From Rhinopithecus roxellana (Eukaryota > Chordata > Mammalia > Primates > Cercopithecidae): a stretch of DNA of 64,000 bases. The notes under the pieces are model-generated. The model was not told where the DNA came from. It did no database searches and worked only from the letters and a program-made list of their open reading frames with translations. Below are positions 32,875 through 43,572 of the stretch, piece after piece (the stretch's first letter is position 1; the number at the start of each line of letters is the position of its first letter). The DNA lies in assembly GCF_007565055.1 (NCBI RefSeq), contig NC_044565.1, positions 39,083,711 through 39,147,710 of the forward strand, read 5' to 3'. Both the position numbers and the translations under genes were made by a program.

Positions 32875-33010
32875 GATTCTGAAGAATATTTCACCTCTCC
32901 AGTAGATTGTAAACTCCTAGAGACAAGGGGCAGGTCTTTCACTTTTTATAGAATACCCCGTCCCTGGCACTTAACAGTGACAGGCACACCGTGGGCGATG
33001 GATTGACTCG
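32875..33010 (+). mobile_element. L2 3' end
   Basis: AGATTGTAAACTCCTAGAGAC, GGGGCAGGTCTTTCAC, CCCTGGCACTTAACAGTGAC follow the L2 3' pattern. Confidence 0.75.
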
Positions 33011-33124
33011 GAGTGTATTATCATTTCTATATGGTAATTTTCTTCTCTTCATTCTCCTCCTCCTCTTCTACCGTTCATCTTCTTGCTATTCCTATCCCTA
33101 CTCCTCTTCCTCCTCTACTTCTAT

Positions 33125-33790
33125 TGCTTTTTAAATTAACTTTTTCAGGTATAATTTGCATACAATGGAATGTATCTCTTTACTGTGCGGTTCTTTTTTT
33201 TTTTTTTTTTTTTCTTTTTGAGACCGAGTCTCGCTCTGCCGCCCAGGCTGGAGTGCAATGGCCGGATCTCAGCTCACTGCAAGCCCCGCCTCCTGGGTTT
33301 ACGCCATTCTCCTGCCTCAGCCTCCCAAGTAGCTGGGACTACAGGCGCCCACCACGTCGCTCGGCTAGTTTTTTGTATTTTTTAGTAGAGACGGGGTTTC
33401 ACCGTGTTAGCCAGGATGGTCTCGATCTCCGGACCTCGTGATCCGCCCGTCTCGGCCTCCCAAAGTGCTGGGATTACAGGCTTGAGCCACCGCGCCCGGC
33501 CTTACTGTGCGGTTCTATTACTTTTTAGAGGCTCACTCCATCACAGAACCCCCATCACAATCAAGTTAGAGAACATTTCCATCATCCACTGAGTTCCCTT
33601 GACTGCCTCCTTGCAGTCAATTCCTTCTCCCACCCCAAGCCTCTGGCAATTTCGTGTCAATAGACTCACACAGCATGTACTCTTTTCTGTATGGCTTTCT
33701 TTGCTTAGCATGATGTTTTTGAGAAGTATCTATGTTCCTGCATGCATCAGCAGTTTGTTCATTTTTATTATTGAGTAGTAGCCCCTGTAT
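33125..33790 (-). mobile_element. Antisense old L1, first part (split by AluY and LTR)
   Basis: Reverse L1 text on both sides of the AluY (TTTTTCAGGTATAATTTGC, CTGTATGGCTTTCTTTGC, TTTATTATTGAGTAGTAG). It resumes at 34935 after the ERV1 LTR. Confidence 0.7.
33194..33501 (-). mobile_element. AluY (monkey type), antisense, with target duplication
   Basis: Full-length. TTACTGTGCGGTTCT flanks it exactly on both sides. It has the GGCCGGATCTCAGC and CGTCGCTCGGCTAG variants and a T-run of about 20. Confidence 0.96.
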
Positions 33791-34934
33791 TGAAACCGCC
33801 TTTTCAAAGACTATGACAGTGAGAGAAATATAACACAGCTGACTCCATCTTGCTTTTAGCCTTGCAGGCTGGCATCTTTGCTCATTCCTGTGCACAGGCC
33901 AAACTAACCTTGGGAGGAATTTAGTTTACAGTTTAACTTGGAAACAAAGATGATAATAGTCCCTCCCTAAAACTAACCTCTGCCCCTTTGCTCAGGGACC
34001 AAAAACTAATGAAAAGCCATGAGATTAGGATTATGGGAAGAGACATGAACTCTGCTAAAATATAGATGTAATCCCTTCCCTCCCCTTCCCCTTCCTCTTC
34101 CCCACCTCCACCTCTCCCTTCCACTGCCCTTCCCTTCCCTTTCTTTCTTTTTTGAAACCAGATGTCACTCTGTCACCCAGGCTGGAGTGCAGTGATGCCA
34201 TGACAACTCACTGCAGCCTCAACCTCCCAGACTCAAGCAATCCTCCTATCTCAGCATCCTAAGTAGTTGGGAATACAGGTGTGCCCCACCACACCCAGCT
34301 AATTTTTGTATTTTATGTAGAAGTGGCATCCCATCATGTTGCCCAGGTTGGTCTTGAATGCCTGTGCTCAAGCAATCTTCCCACCTCAGCCTCCCAGACT
34401 GCTGGGATTACAGGCATGAGCTATTGTGCCCAGTTATAGGTATAGCTTCTATAACTCCTTACTGCTCAGGAGTCACATGGCCAGAAGTCACAAGATTTGT
34501 GACTTCTCCATTTGCTCCAATAGATAACATCACTATTGTAGAACCTAAGATTGGTCTTTTGAGATGTTTTTCAGACTTTTCCATTCTGGAAGCCAACTGA
34601 TCCCACCTGGGCTTGTGACTCATGACTCAACTGGTCCTGTGGCAGTCTGCCTGCCACCCAGAGGCAGACTCAGTGCACAAGGACTGTTTTCCATACCCCT
34701 ACGATAGCATCCTCAACCAATCAGCAGCACTCATTCCCTAGTCCCTCACCCACCAAACTATTCTTTAAAAACCCTAACTTCCAAGCCCTTGGGAAGACTG
34801 ATTTGAGAGATAACACCAGTCCTTCCACTATGTGGTCTTGCATTAATTAAATCCTTTCTCTACTACAATACTATGGTCTCAGTGAATTCGTTTTGTCTGT
34901 GCAGTGGGCAGGAAGAACTTGTCAGGCAATTACA
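33791..34934 (+). mobile_element. ERV1 solo LTR with 4-bp duplication, split by an Alu
   Basis: It starts TGAAACCGCCTTTTC and ends CAGGCAATTACA; GTAT flanks it (33787-33790 and 34935-34938). It has TTTAAAAACCC as a TATA-like box (about 34765) and ATTAATTAAATCC near the 3' end as a poly(A)-type signal. Same family as 28016-28741 but opposite orientation. An Alu at about 34142-34432 interrupts it, next to a CCCTTCC-rich stretch (34075-34140). It landed in an antisense L1. Confidence 0.87.
34142..34432 (-). mobile_element. Old Alu (AluJ/S), antisense, inside LTR
   Basis: Full-length but diverged (CTCAACCTCCCAGACTC, TCATGTTGCCCAGG). It divides the ERV1 LTR. Confidence 0.92.
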
Positions 34935-34938
34935 GTAT

Positions 34939-35350
34939 GACTATACCATAGTTTGTTTATTCATTCCTCTGTTGATAGACATTTGGGTCATTTTCAGATT
35001 GGGGCCATGAACATTCATGCATAAGTCTTTTCATGGGCATATGTTTCATTTCTCTTGGGTAAATACCTAGAAGTGCTAGGTTCCATGGTAAGTATATATT
35101 TAACTTAACTTTCTGAGAAACTGCCAAACTATTTTCCAAAGTGGTTATACATTTTGCATTTCTACCAGCAATGTATGAGGGTTCCAGTTGTTCCACATCC
35201 TTACCAGCAAGATTGACAGTTGGTTCTGTCAATCTTTTAATTTTAGTCATTCTAGTGGTGAGGTAGTGGTATTGTATTGTGGTTTTAATGTGCTTTCTTC
35301 TAATAAATAATGATGTTGAGCACCTTTTAGTATATTTATTGATATATTTT
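34939..35350 (-). mobile_element. Antisense old L1, second part
   Basis: TTTGTTTATTCATTCCTC, AGACATTTGGGTCATTTTC, and AAACTGCCAAACTATTTTCC are reverse L1 ORF2/3' text that continues the part before the LTR. Confidence 0.8.
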
Positions 35351-35642
35351 CTTTTTTCTGAGATGGAGTTTCACTCTCGTTACCCAGGCTGGAGTTCAGT
35401 TGCGCAATCTCAGTTCACTGCAACCTCTGCCTCCCAGGCTCAAGCGATTCTCTTGCCTCAGCCTCCTGAGTAGCTGGAATTACAGGCATGCACCACTATG
35501 CTCGGCTAATTTTTGTATTTTTAGTAGAGATGGACTTTCGCCATGTTGGATAGGCTGGTCTCAAACTCCTGATCTCAGGTGATCCAGCCACCTCAGCCCC
35601 CCAAAGTGCTGGGATTACAGGCATGAGCCACCACACCCGGCC
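35351..35642 (-). mobile_element. Alu (S-like), antisense
   Basis: Full-length, ending CCACACCCGGCC. Confidence 0.93.
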
Positions 35643-35689
35643 TTAGGTATTCATATATTTTATTTTGTGAAGTCTGGTCAAATCTTTTG

Positions 35690-35716
35690 CACACATACAT
35701 ACATACATACACACAC
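35690..35716 (+). repeat. Short (CATA)n/(CA)n tract
   Basis: ACACATACATACATACATAC followed by ACACACAC. Confidence 0.9.
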
Positions 35717-35724
35717 ATTTAAAT

Positions 35725-35845
35725 GAAACAAGGTCTCACTATATTGCTGAAGCTGAGCTTGAACTACTGGGCTCAAGCAATCCTCCCAACTCAGCCTCCA
35801 AAGTAGCTGGGACTATAGGCATGTACCACCATACCTGGCTCTATC
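35725..35845 (-). mobile_element. Alu monomer fragment, antisense
   Basis: One arm only (AAGGTCTCACTATATTGC to CACCATACCTGGCT). Confidence 0.85.
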
Positions 35846-35915
35846 CTGGTTCTTTTATTTGTTCTTACACAAGCAACACTTGCTGTTGCATTCAAATAAG
35901 AAATGCAGAAAAACA

Positions 35916-36236
35916 GGCCGGGAACGGTGGCTCAAGCCTGTAATTCCAGCACTTTGGGAGGCCAAGATGGGTGGATCACGAGGTCAGGAAATCGAGACCA
36001 TCCTGGCTAACACGGTGAAACCCCATCTCTACTAAAAAATACAAAAAAAAAAAAACTAGCTGGACGAGGTGGCGGGTGCCTGTAGTCCCAGCTACTCGGG
36101 AGGCTGAGGCAGGAGAATGGCGTGAACCTGGGAGGTGGAGCTTGCAGTGAGCTGAGATCCGGCCACTGCACTCCAGCCTGGGCAACAGAGCGAGACTCCA
36201 TCTCAAAAAAAAAAAAAAAAAAAAGAAAGAAAAAGA
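35916..36236 (+). mobile_element. AluY (monkey type) with target duplication
   Basis: Full-length with two A-runs. GAAATGCAGAAAAACA occurs on both sides. Confidence 0.95.
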
Positions 36237-36254
36237 AATAGAAATGCAGAAAAA

Positions 36255-37095
36255 CAAAAGGAAAACAATCAAAATCCTACCAACTGACCAACTGGCAAAG
36301 GATTTTGACATTTCTCCAAAGAAGATAAATGACCAATAAGGATATGAGAAGATGCTCATTGTCAGTCATGAGGGAAATGCAAATCAAAATGACAGTGAGA
36401 TGTCACATTACATCTTCCATTAACAGGGTTGCTATTATAAAAATACAGAAAATGGCAAGTGTTGGCAATGATGGAACACTTGTAAAATGGTACAATGTAA
36501 AATGGTACAACTACTGTGGAGAACAGTTTGAGGATTAGACAAAAAATTAAACATAGAATTACTATATGATCCTGCAATTCCACTCCTAAGTATAAACCCA
36601 AAAGAATTGAAATATATATTCACACAAAAATTGTATTCAAATGTTTATAGGAGCATTATTCATGATAGCCAAAAAGTACACACAACTCAAATGTCCATCA
36701 TCTGATGAATGACTAAACAAAATATGGCAGTGTAATATTATTTGGCAATAGAAAGGAATAAAATACTAACATGCTACAATGTGGATGAGCCTTGAAGACA
36801 TTATGCTAAAAGAACTCAGACATGAAAGGTCACGTATTGTATGATTCCATTTACATGAAGTGTCCAGAATAGGCAAATCTATAGAGACAGCATGTAGGTT
36901 AGTGGTTTCCAAGGACTTGGGAGAGAAGTGACTACTAATGGATATGGGGTTTCTTTTTCAGGTTATGAAAATGTTCTTTCATGATGAAAATGGAATGAGA
37001 TAGTGATGATCATTGCACAACTCTGTGAATATACTAAAAACCACTGAATTGTGTACATTAAAGTGGTGAAGTTTATGGTATATATTAACTAAAAG
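36255..37095 (+). mobile_element. Old L1 3' fragment
   Basis: Eroded ORF2 end and 3' UTR in the sense direction: TTTCTCCAAAGAAGATAAAT, CAAATCAAAATGACAGTGAG, ATAGGAGCATTATTCATGAT, ACTGAATTGTGTACATTAAA. There are many stops, so no coding capacity. Confidence 0.88.
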
Positions 37096-37149
37096 CACAT
37101 CCTATCCACTGACCAATCATAAGCAATTAATATGAAGATAGACATTGTC

Positions 37150-37541
37150 TTCATTTTATGTTGCTATAACAGAATACGACAGACTGGGTAATTTATAATG
37201 AACAGAAATTTATCGGCTCACAGTTCTGGAGGCTGGGAAATCCAAGATTGAAGGGCTGGCATCTGGTGAGAGTTTTCCTGCTGCATCATCCCATAGTGGA
37301 AGGTGAGAGAGTTAGAAAGAGACAAAAAGGGATTGAACTCATCCTTCTATAGGGAACCCACTCCAATAATAATGAACCCACTCCTGTGGTAATAGCAATA
37401 AATCCATTCATGAGGACAGAACCTTCATGACCTAAACACCTTTTGAAGATCCCACCCTTCGACACCTCTACATTAGGGATTAAATTTCTAACACATGAAC
37501 TTTGGGGGATACATTCAAAAATATAGCAGATATATTTCCAG
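37150..37541 (-). mobile_element. Old MaLR-type LTR, antisense
   Basis: TATGTTGCTATAACAGAATA, CACAGTTCTGGAGGCTGGGA, and a terminal TTTGGGGGATACATTC follow the reverse MaLR (MLT1-like) pattern. Same general type as 54571-56000. Confidence 0.7.
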
Positions 37542-37544
37542 GTC

Positions 37545-37865
37545 CATATTAAACAAATATGTACTTTTAGATATATACTATTCATATTATTTGTTAGCCT
37601 GCATTGTCACATTTTTTGAATATCAACCCATGTCAATAAATACATATCTATATCATCTACATTTATGGCTACATTATTCTGTTATATAGTTAAAGCAATT
37701 ATTTAGCCAATTTATCATTGTTAGATGTTTAGGCTGTTTCTAATTTTCTGGTATTAATCAACAGCACCCTTGAATATTCCTCTTGGTTTACTTTTCTAAT
37801 TATTCCCTTAAGATACGTTTCAAGAAAGAAGACTGCTGGATTTTTAAGATATTAAGAAATTGTCA
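37545..37865 (-). mobile_element. Antisense old L1 trace
   Basis: GGCTACATTATTCTG, ATGTTTAGGCTGTTTCTAAT and AAGACTGCTGGATTT are reverse L1-like text. Confidence 0.55.
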
Positions 37866-38200
37866 AATTGGCCCCCAGAAGTATGTGTGATTTACCTGCC
37901 CACTTAGAAGAGTGAGGGAACGTAAGCCCCCAAATCATCTTCATCACTGGACATTTTAAGTCATTTTCATCTTTGCTTCTTTGTAGGTGGAAAAGTGGAA
38001 CCACATTCCTGTTTGATTTCTGACAGCTTTTCCTGCCTGCCTTGTCCTTCCTCACCAAGATGATTGGCTGCTGTGTTGTCCCACTTTATTTTCAAGAGCC
38101 CCCAGCCTTCCTGAGCCACCTTCTCTTTGGAGGGAGATCTGTATTTACCAAACGTCTGTGTATTTATTGAATATCTGATTTATTTTATTGTATATTGAAT
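37866..38200. other. Interval with no gene recognised
   Basis: Mixed composition; nothing identified. Confidence 0.35.
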
Positions 38201-38420
38201 ATTTTTATATTTATTTTAAATGATTAAATATCTGTATTGTTGTGCCCTAATTTACTCTTCACAATACCCTAGGAGGTAGGTATGATACCCCTTGTACAGA
38301 TAAGAAAACTGTCTCAGAGATCGTTGAAGCTGTAAGTGGCAGAACCAGAGTTGAAATCCAAGGCTGCCTCATTCTAAAGTCCCCACTCTTTCCATTCAGA
38401 CGTGGGATCATGCCTATTGC
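38201..38420 (-). mobile_element. MIR element, antisense
   Basis: ACAATACCCTAGGAGGTAGG, ACAGATAAGAAAACTG and GTGGCAGAACCAGAGTTGAA are reverse MIR text. Confidence 0.85.
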
Positions 38421-39035
38421 TATTTATCTTTTTCCTGACCTTTTTTGAAATCATCCTTCCTAAAGTCTAGTGTGTACTGACTATAAACATTTCACGTTTT
38501 TCCCTAGATATTACACGTGAGCTCACTCCTCCTTCTCAGCCAGAATTTAGTTTCAAGCAACAATTCCCTTGATGCTCCCAACATCTAAGAGGGCATTGAG
38601 ACCCCAAACACAGATATCCAGTCCCTGAAGTAAGTCCATCCAGACAAGTGAGCTTTGCCTCCCAAGACAACCTGGATGACTGTCATTGGAAACCAGCTTT
38701 AGCCAAGTGCACAATCAGAGCTGAAGGTGTCACAGAAACTGAGCACACAGAATCCACAGAAAAACAATGAGATTTCTTTTAACAGTGAGTTTTCATCTAA
38801 ATTGTGCCCAAAAAATGTTGGTTTTTCTGGTGCAGTTGACAATCTTCCAGAGCAACTCAATTCAAGATCAATGTGTGTGTAGTAAGAATTTGGCTCCTAA
38901 GACTAGAATTCCTGCAAGTGAAATGAGAGCTGTGATGGCCGGTTTTCAAAGCTATTGCAGAATAGAGGACTGAGCAAGTATAAGAGAGGTAGATTCTGGT
39001 GTGATGAACAAACAATGTGTTCTCCTATCACAGGT
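38421..39035. other. Single-copy interval, nothing recognised
   Basis: A 68-residue frame (38767-38973) has no recognisable domain. Confidence 0.4.
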
Positions 39036-39117
39036 TCACTTGATCTTCCAACAACATGTTAAGCCAACCTGTGTAGGTATTTTAGTCCTACTTTGTAGCT
39101 TAAAAAATTGAGGGTTA

Positions 39118-39417
39118 GGCCAGGCATGGTGGCTCACGCCTGTAATCCCAGCACTTTGAGAGGCCAAGGTGGGCAGATCACCTGAGGTCAAGAGTTCGAG
39201 ACCAGCCTGGCCAACATGATGAAATCCCATCTCTACTAAAAATACAAAACTAGCCAGGCATAGTGGTGTGCTCCTATAGTCCCAGCCACTTTGGAGGCTG
39301 AGGCAGGAGACTCGCTTGAGCCTAGGAGGCAGAAGTTGCAATGAGCCAAGATCACACCATTGCACTCCAGTCTGGGCAACAAGAGTAAAACTCCTCCGTC
39401 TCAAAAAAAAAAAAAAA
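39118..39417 (+). mobile_element. Alu (S-like), unit 1 of a duplication
   Basis: Full-length, followed by a GAAA/GGAAA-rich tail and GAGATCTCCCTGCTAGTAAG, which recurs after the Alu at 39821. Confidence 0.93.
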
Positions 39418-39514
39418 GAAAGAAAAGGAAAAGAAAAGAAATTGAAAGTTAAAGCTAAAAGTGGCTTGAGATCTCCCTGCTAGTAAGAAGTAGAGCCCAG
39501 TTAAAAGTAGCCTG

Positions 39515-39782
39515 GGCCGGGCGCGGTGGCTCAAGCCTGTAATCCCAGCACTTTGGGAGGCCGAGACGGGCGGATCACGAGGTCAGGAGATCGAGACACG
39601 GTGAAACCCCGTCTCTACTAAAAAATCAAACAACTAGCCGGGCGAGGTGGCGGGCGCCTGTAGTCCCAGCTACTCGGGAGGCTGAGGCAGGAGAATGGCG
39701 TAAAGCCGGGAGGCGGAGCTTGCAGTGAGCTGAGATCCGGCCACTGCACTCCAGCCCGGGCGATAGAGCGAGACTCCGTCTC

Positions 39783-39810
<28 letters not shown>
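39515..39810 (+). mobile_element. AluY (monkey type) with target duplication
   Basis: AAAAGTAGCCTG flanks it on both sides. It lacks about 12 bases after GAGATCGAGA and has a pure A-tail of about 28, suggesting a young insertion. Confidence 0.96.
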
Positions 39811-39813
<3 letters not shown>

Positions 39814-39820
39814 GCCTGAA

Positions 39821-40123
39821 GGCCAGGCATAGTGGCTCACACCTGTAATCCCAACACTTTGGGAGGCCGAGGCAGGTAGATCATGAGGTCAGGAGATCAA
39901 GACCATCCTGGTTAACAAGGTGAAACCCCATCCCTACTAAAAATACAAAAAATTAGCCAGGCATGGTGGCGGGTGCCTGTAATCCCAGTTACTTGGGAGG
40001 CTGAGACAGGAGAATGGCGTGAACCCGGGAGGCAGAGCTTGCAGTGAGCTGAGATCGTGCCACTGCACTCCAGCCTAGGTGACAGAGCGAGACTCCGTCT
40101 CAGAAAAAAAAAAAAAAAAAAAA

Positions 40124-40126
<3 letters not shown>
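39821..40126 (+). mobile_element. Alu (S/Y-like), unit 2 of a duplication
   Basis: Full-length Alu directly after the AluY, with an A-tail leading into a long GAAA repeat. Confidence 0.93.
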
Positions 40127-40155
<29 letters not shown>

Positions 40156-40177
40156 AAAGAAAGAAAGAAAGAAAGGA

Positions 40178-40261
<84 letters not shown>

Positions 40262-40287
40262 AAAGAAAGAAAGAAAGAAAGAAAAAC
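40127..40287 (+). repeat. (GAAA)n microsatellite, about 160 bases
   Basis: Almost uninterrupted GAAA units with a few GAAAA or GGAAA variants. It grew from the tail of the preceding Alu. The long K/E/R-rich and F/S/L-rich frames here are only its translations. Confidence 0.98.
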
Positions 40288-40332
40288 TAGCTTGAAATCT
40301 CCCTGCTAGTAAGATGTAGAGCCCAGATCTCA
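40288..40332 (+). repeat. Second copy of a 45-base unique segment
   Basis: GCTTGAAATCTCCCTGCTAG onward matches 39463-39502 (GCTTGAGATCTCCCTGCTAG onward) with few changes. Both copies lie after an Alu and its GAAA-rich tail. Confidence 0.85.
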
Positions 40333-40459
40333 GATCTTCCACCAACCTGGGCCTTGGCTATAGTCCCGAGGCCTGTTCTCTTCATTAACTCACTTCCTGG
40401 CCCTGGGGCCTTTAAGTTTGGAACCCTCTTCTACGTAGTCTCTTCTTAGCACATTTCAC

Positions 40460-40670
40460 CTTGTTCTGATTATCTATTACTGCAGAATAAACCACCCCAA
40501 GCTTAGCAACATAAAACAGTCATTTTATTATGCTCCCAGATTCTGCAAGTTGGGCATTTGAACAGGGCACCCTTGGGTATCTTTTCCCTGCACCATAGTG
40601 CCTGGGGCCTCAGCTAGAAAGATGCAAACAGGTAGGGGCGAATCCAAAGGCTGGGTGCTGAAATCATCAA
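40460..40670. mobile_element. Unassigned old repeat
   Basis: TGATTATCTATTACTGCAGAA, AAACCACCCCAAGCTTAGCA and TTCTGCAAGTTGGGCA resemble a common ancient primate repeat whose family I could not name. Confidence 0.5.
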
Positions 40671-40671
40671 G

Positions 40672-40870
40672 AACTGCATTGTCCAGTACAGTAGCCACTA
40701 GTCACATGTGGCTATTTAAATATGAGTTAAAATTAAATACTATTTAAAATTTAGTTACTAGGTGGCACTGATCACATTTTAAGGCTTGCTAGTCACATGT
40801 GTGTACCATATTGGACAGTACAGATACTAAACATTTCCATCACTGTAAAAAGTTCTTTTGGAAAGCCTGC
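40672..40870. mobile_element. Short hAT-like DNA element, family unassigned
   Basis: GCCACTAGTCACATGTGGCTAT appears near the start and CTAGTCACATGTGTGTACCATA near the end, with TGTCCAGTACA and TTGGACAGTACAG as near-terminal inverted motifs. It looks like a non-autonomous hAT element. Confidence 0.6.
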
Positions 40871-41145
40871 TCTGGAGGTTTCCTTACTCAAATGCCTGGC
40901 GCCTGGGCTGGCATAACTCGAAGGCTGGACTCAGCTGAGATGAGATCCTTGACTGGTTTCGGTTTCTCATACCATGGCTGCTAGAGAGAGTGTCCTAAGA
41001 GAAGCATCAGGAGAGTGAGAGTTCTAACAGATCAAAGCGGAAGCTCAAGGCTTCTTGTAATCCATCCTGGAGTCATGTGCATCCCTTCTGCCACATTCTA
41101 TTGGTTACATGCCAGTAGGATTGCCAGATAAAATACAAATATTGC
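40871..41145. other. Interval with no gene recognised
   Basis: Short mixed-composition stretch before the MaLR provirus. Confidence 0.35.
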
Positions 41146-41150
41146 ATGAG

Positions 41151-41565
41151 TATATTAGGCTGTACTTGCATTCCTACAAAGAAATACAAAGAAAAGAGGT
41201 TTAACTGGCTTATGGTTCTGCAAGCTTTATAGGAAACATGGTGCCAGTATCTGCTCAGCATCTGAGGAGGCCTTAGGAAGCTTTTACTCATGGTAGAAGA
41301 CGAAGCAGGAGCAGACACTTCACATGGTAAAAGCAGGAGCAAGAGAGAGTGGGAGGGGAGGTGCCACACACTTTTAAATGATCAGATGTGTCAAGAGCTC
41401 ACTCACTATCTTGAAAATAGTACCAAGCCATGAGGGATTCATCCCCATGACCCAAATACCTCCCGTAAGGCCCTACCTCCAGCATTGCAGACTACAATTC
41501 ATCATGAGATTTGAGCAGGGACAGACATCCAAAATATATCATTCTACCCCAGCCCCTCCCAAATC
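41151..41565 (-). mobile_element. 3' LTR of the MaLR provirus
   Basis: It starts on the plus strand TATATTAGGCTGTACTTGC and ends near CAGACATCCAAAATATATCA. It is diverged from the 43188-43567 copy by many changes and small indels, so the insertion is old. Confidence 0.85.
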
Positions 41566-43187
41566 TTGTGTCCTCACATTGTAAAATACAATCATGCCTT
41601 CCCAATAGTTCCCCAAAGGCTTAACTCATTCTAGCACTAACTCAAAAGTCCAAAGTCCAAATTCTCATCTGAGAAAAGGCAAGTCCCTTCCATCTATGAA
41701 CCTGTAAAATTAAAAACAAGTTATTTACTTCTAAGATACAATGGGGGCATAGGTATTGTGTAAATGCTCCCTTTCCAAAAGGGAGAAATCAGTCAAAAGA
41801 AAGGGGCTACAGGGCCCATGCAAGTCCAAAACCTAGCAGGGCAGTCATTAAATCTTAAGACTCCAAAATAATCTCCTTTGACTCCATGTCCTGCATCCAA
41901 GGCACACTGGTGCAAAGGTTGGGCCCTCAAGGCCTTGGGCAGCTCCACCTCTGTGGCTTTACAGGGTCCAGCCCCTGAAGCTGCTCTAACAGGTTGTTGA
42001 GAGCCTGCAGCTTTTTCAGGTACAAGGTGCAAGCTGCTGGTGGATCTACCATTCTTGGATCTGGAAGGCAGTGGCCCCCTTCTCACAACTCCACTAAGCA
42101 GTGCCCCAGTGGAGACTGTGTAGGGGCTCCAACCCCACATTTCCCCTCCACACTGCCCTAGTAGATGTTGTCTGTGGGGCTCTGCCACTGCAGTAGGCTT
42201 CTGACTGGACACCCGGGCTTTTCCATACCTCCTCTGAAATCTAGGTAGAGGGTGCCAAGCCTCATTCACTCTTGCACTCTGTGCACCCGTAGGCTTAACA
42301 CCATGTGGAAGCCACCAAGGCTTATAGAGACTTGTATTCTCCAAAGTGGTGGCATGAGAAGTATCTGGGGCCCTTTGAGCCAAGGCTGGAACTAAGGCAG
42401 CCAGGATGTGGAGAAGAGTGTCCCAAGGTTGCACAGAACAGCAGGGTCCTGGGCCTGGCCCTCAAAACCATTTAGTCCTCCTAGGCCTCAGGGCCTGTGA
42501 TGGGAGGGGCTGCCTGAAGGCCTCTGAAATGCCTTCAAGGCCTTTTTCCCATTGTCTTGGCTGTTAGCACTTGGCTCTTTTTCAGTCATGCAAATCTCTC
42601 TAGCAAGTGGTTGCTCCACAGCCTGCTTGAATTCCCCTCCGGAAAAAGCATTTTCTTTCTCTGCCACATGATCAGGCTGCAAATTTTCTAAACTTTTATG
42701 TTCTGCCTCCCTTTTAAATATAGGTTCCAACTTTAAGTCATTTACTTGCTCCTACATTGGAGTGTAGCATAGGCTGTTACAAGCCACCAGGCTATCTCTT
42801 GAATGCTTTGCTCCTTAGAAATTTCCTCTGCCAGATACCCTAAATCATCTCTCTTTAATTCAGACTTCCACACATTCCTAGGGCATGAACAGAATGCAGC
42901 CAAACTCTTTGCTAAGGCATAACCTTTGCTTCAATTCTCAATAAGTTCCTCATTTCCATCTAAGACCTTGTCAGCCTGTATTTCACTGCCCATATCACTA
43001 TCAGCATTTTGGTCACAACCATTTAACCAGTCTCTAAGAAGTTCCAAACTTTTCCTTATCTTCCTGTCTTCTTCTAAGTCCTCCAAATTCTTCCAACCTC
43101 TTCCTGTTACCCAGCTCCAAAGCTGCTTTCACATTTTCAGGTATCTCTATAGCAATGCACCACTCCCAGTACCAGCTGTCTGTATTA
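41566..43187 (-). mobile_element. MaLR internal region
   Basis: About 1.6 kb between the LTRs. Frames of 213 (41793-42434) and 80 (42488-42730) residues are read on the minus strand and one of 114 on the plus strand. They have no retroviral domains, as expected for THE1/MST internal sequence. Confidence 0.8.
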
Positions 43188-43567
43188 GGCCATTCTTGCA
43201 TTACTATAAAGAAATACCCGAGGCTGGGTCACTTATAAGGAAAAATGGTTTGATTGGCTCAGGGTTCTGAGGTTTTACAGGAATCATAGTTCTGGTATCT
43301 GCTTCTGGGGAGGCCTCTGGAAGGCACAAGATGAAGCAGGAGCAGGCACTTCACATGGTAAAAGCAGGAGCAAGAGAAAGTTGGGGGGAAGTGCCACACA
43401 CTTTTAAATGACCAGATCTCTTGAGAACTCACTATCACAAAGACAGCACCAACAAATAAGGGATCTGCCCCCATGACCAAAATACCTCCCACTAGGCCCC
43501 ACCTCCAGCACTGCAGATTACAATTCAACATGAGACTCGGGTGGGGACAAACATCCAAACTATATTA
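43188..43567 (-). mobile_element. 5' LTR of the MaLR provirus
   Basis: TGTATTAGGCCATTCTTGC to ACATCCAAACTATATTA on the plus strand, the reverse of the expected TGATATGGTTTGG-type start. Confidence 0.88.
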
Positions 43568-43572
43568 ATGAG

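Larger units (their letters stand above)
41151..43567 (-). mobile_element. Complete THE1/MST-type MaLR provirus, antisense
   Basis: Two LTRs in reverse orientation enclose an internal region. Both LTRs show CACACACTTTTAAATGA, GACCCAAATACCTCCC-like and GGGGACA...ATCCAAA blocks. ATGAG flanks the element exactly (41146-41150 and 43568-43572), a 5-bp duplication expected for this ERVL-related group. In the direction of the element, the 5' LTR is at the high-coordinate side. The internal region has a 213-residue open frame at 41793-42434, but MaLRs are non-autonomous and this is not taken as a gene. Confidence 0.9.

Noticed and set aside
28016..34934. The two ERV1 LTRs as the ends of one inverted provirus
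   Set aside because: They point in opposite directions and each has its own distinct 4-bp duplication, so they are separate insertions.
40057..40345. K/E/R-rich and F/S/L-rich frames
   Set aside because: Pure translations of a GAAA microsatellite.
41793..42434. 213-residue minus-strand frame as a possible gene
   Set aside because: It lies wholly inside the interior of a MaLR provirus, has no recognisable domain, and MaLR interiors are non-coding.
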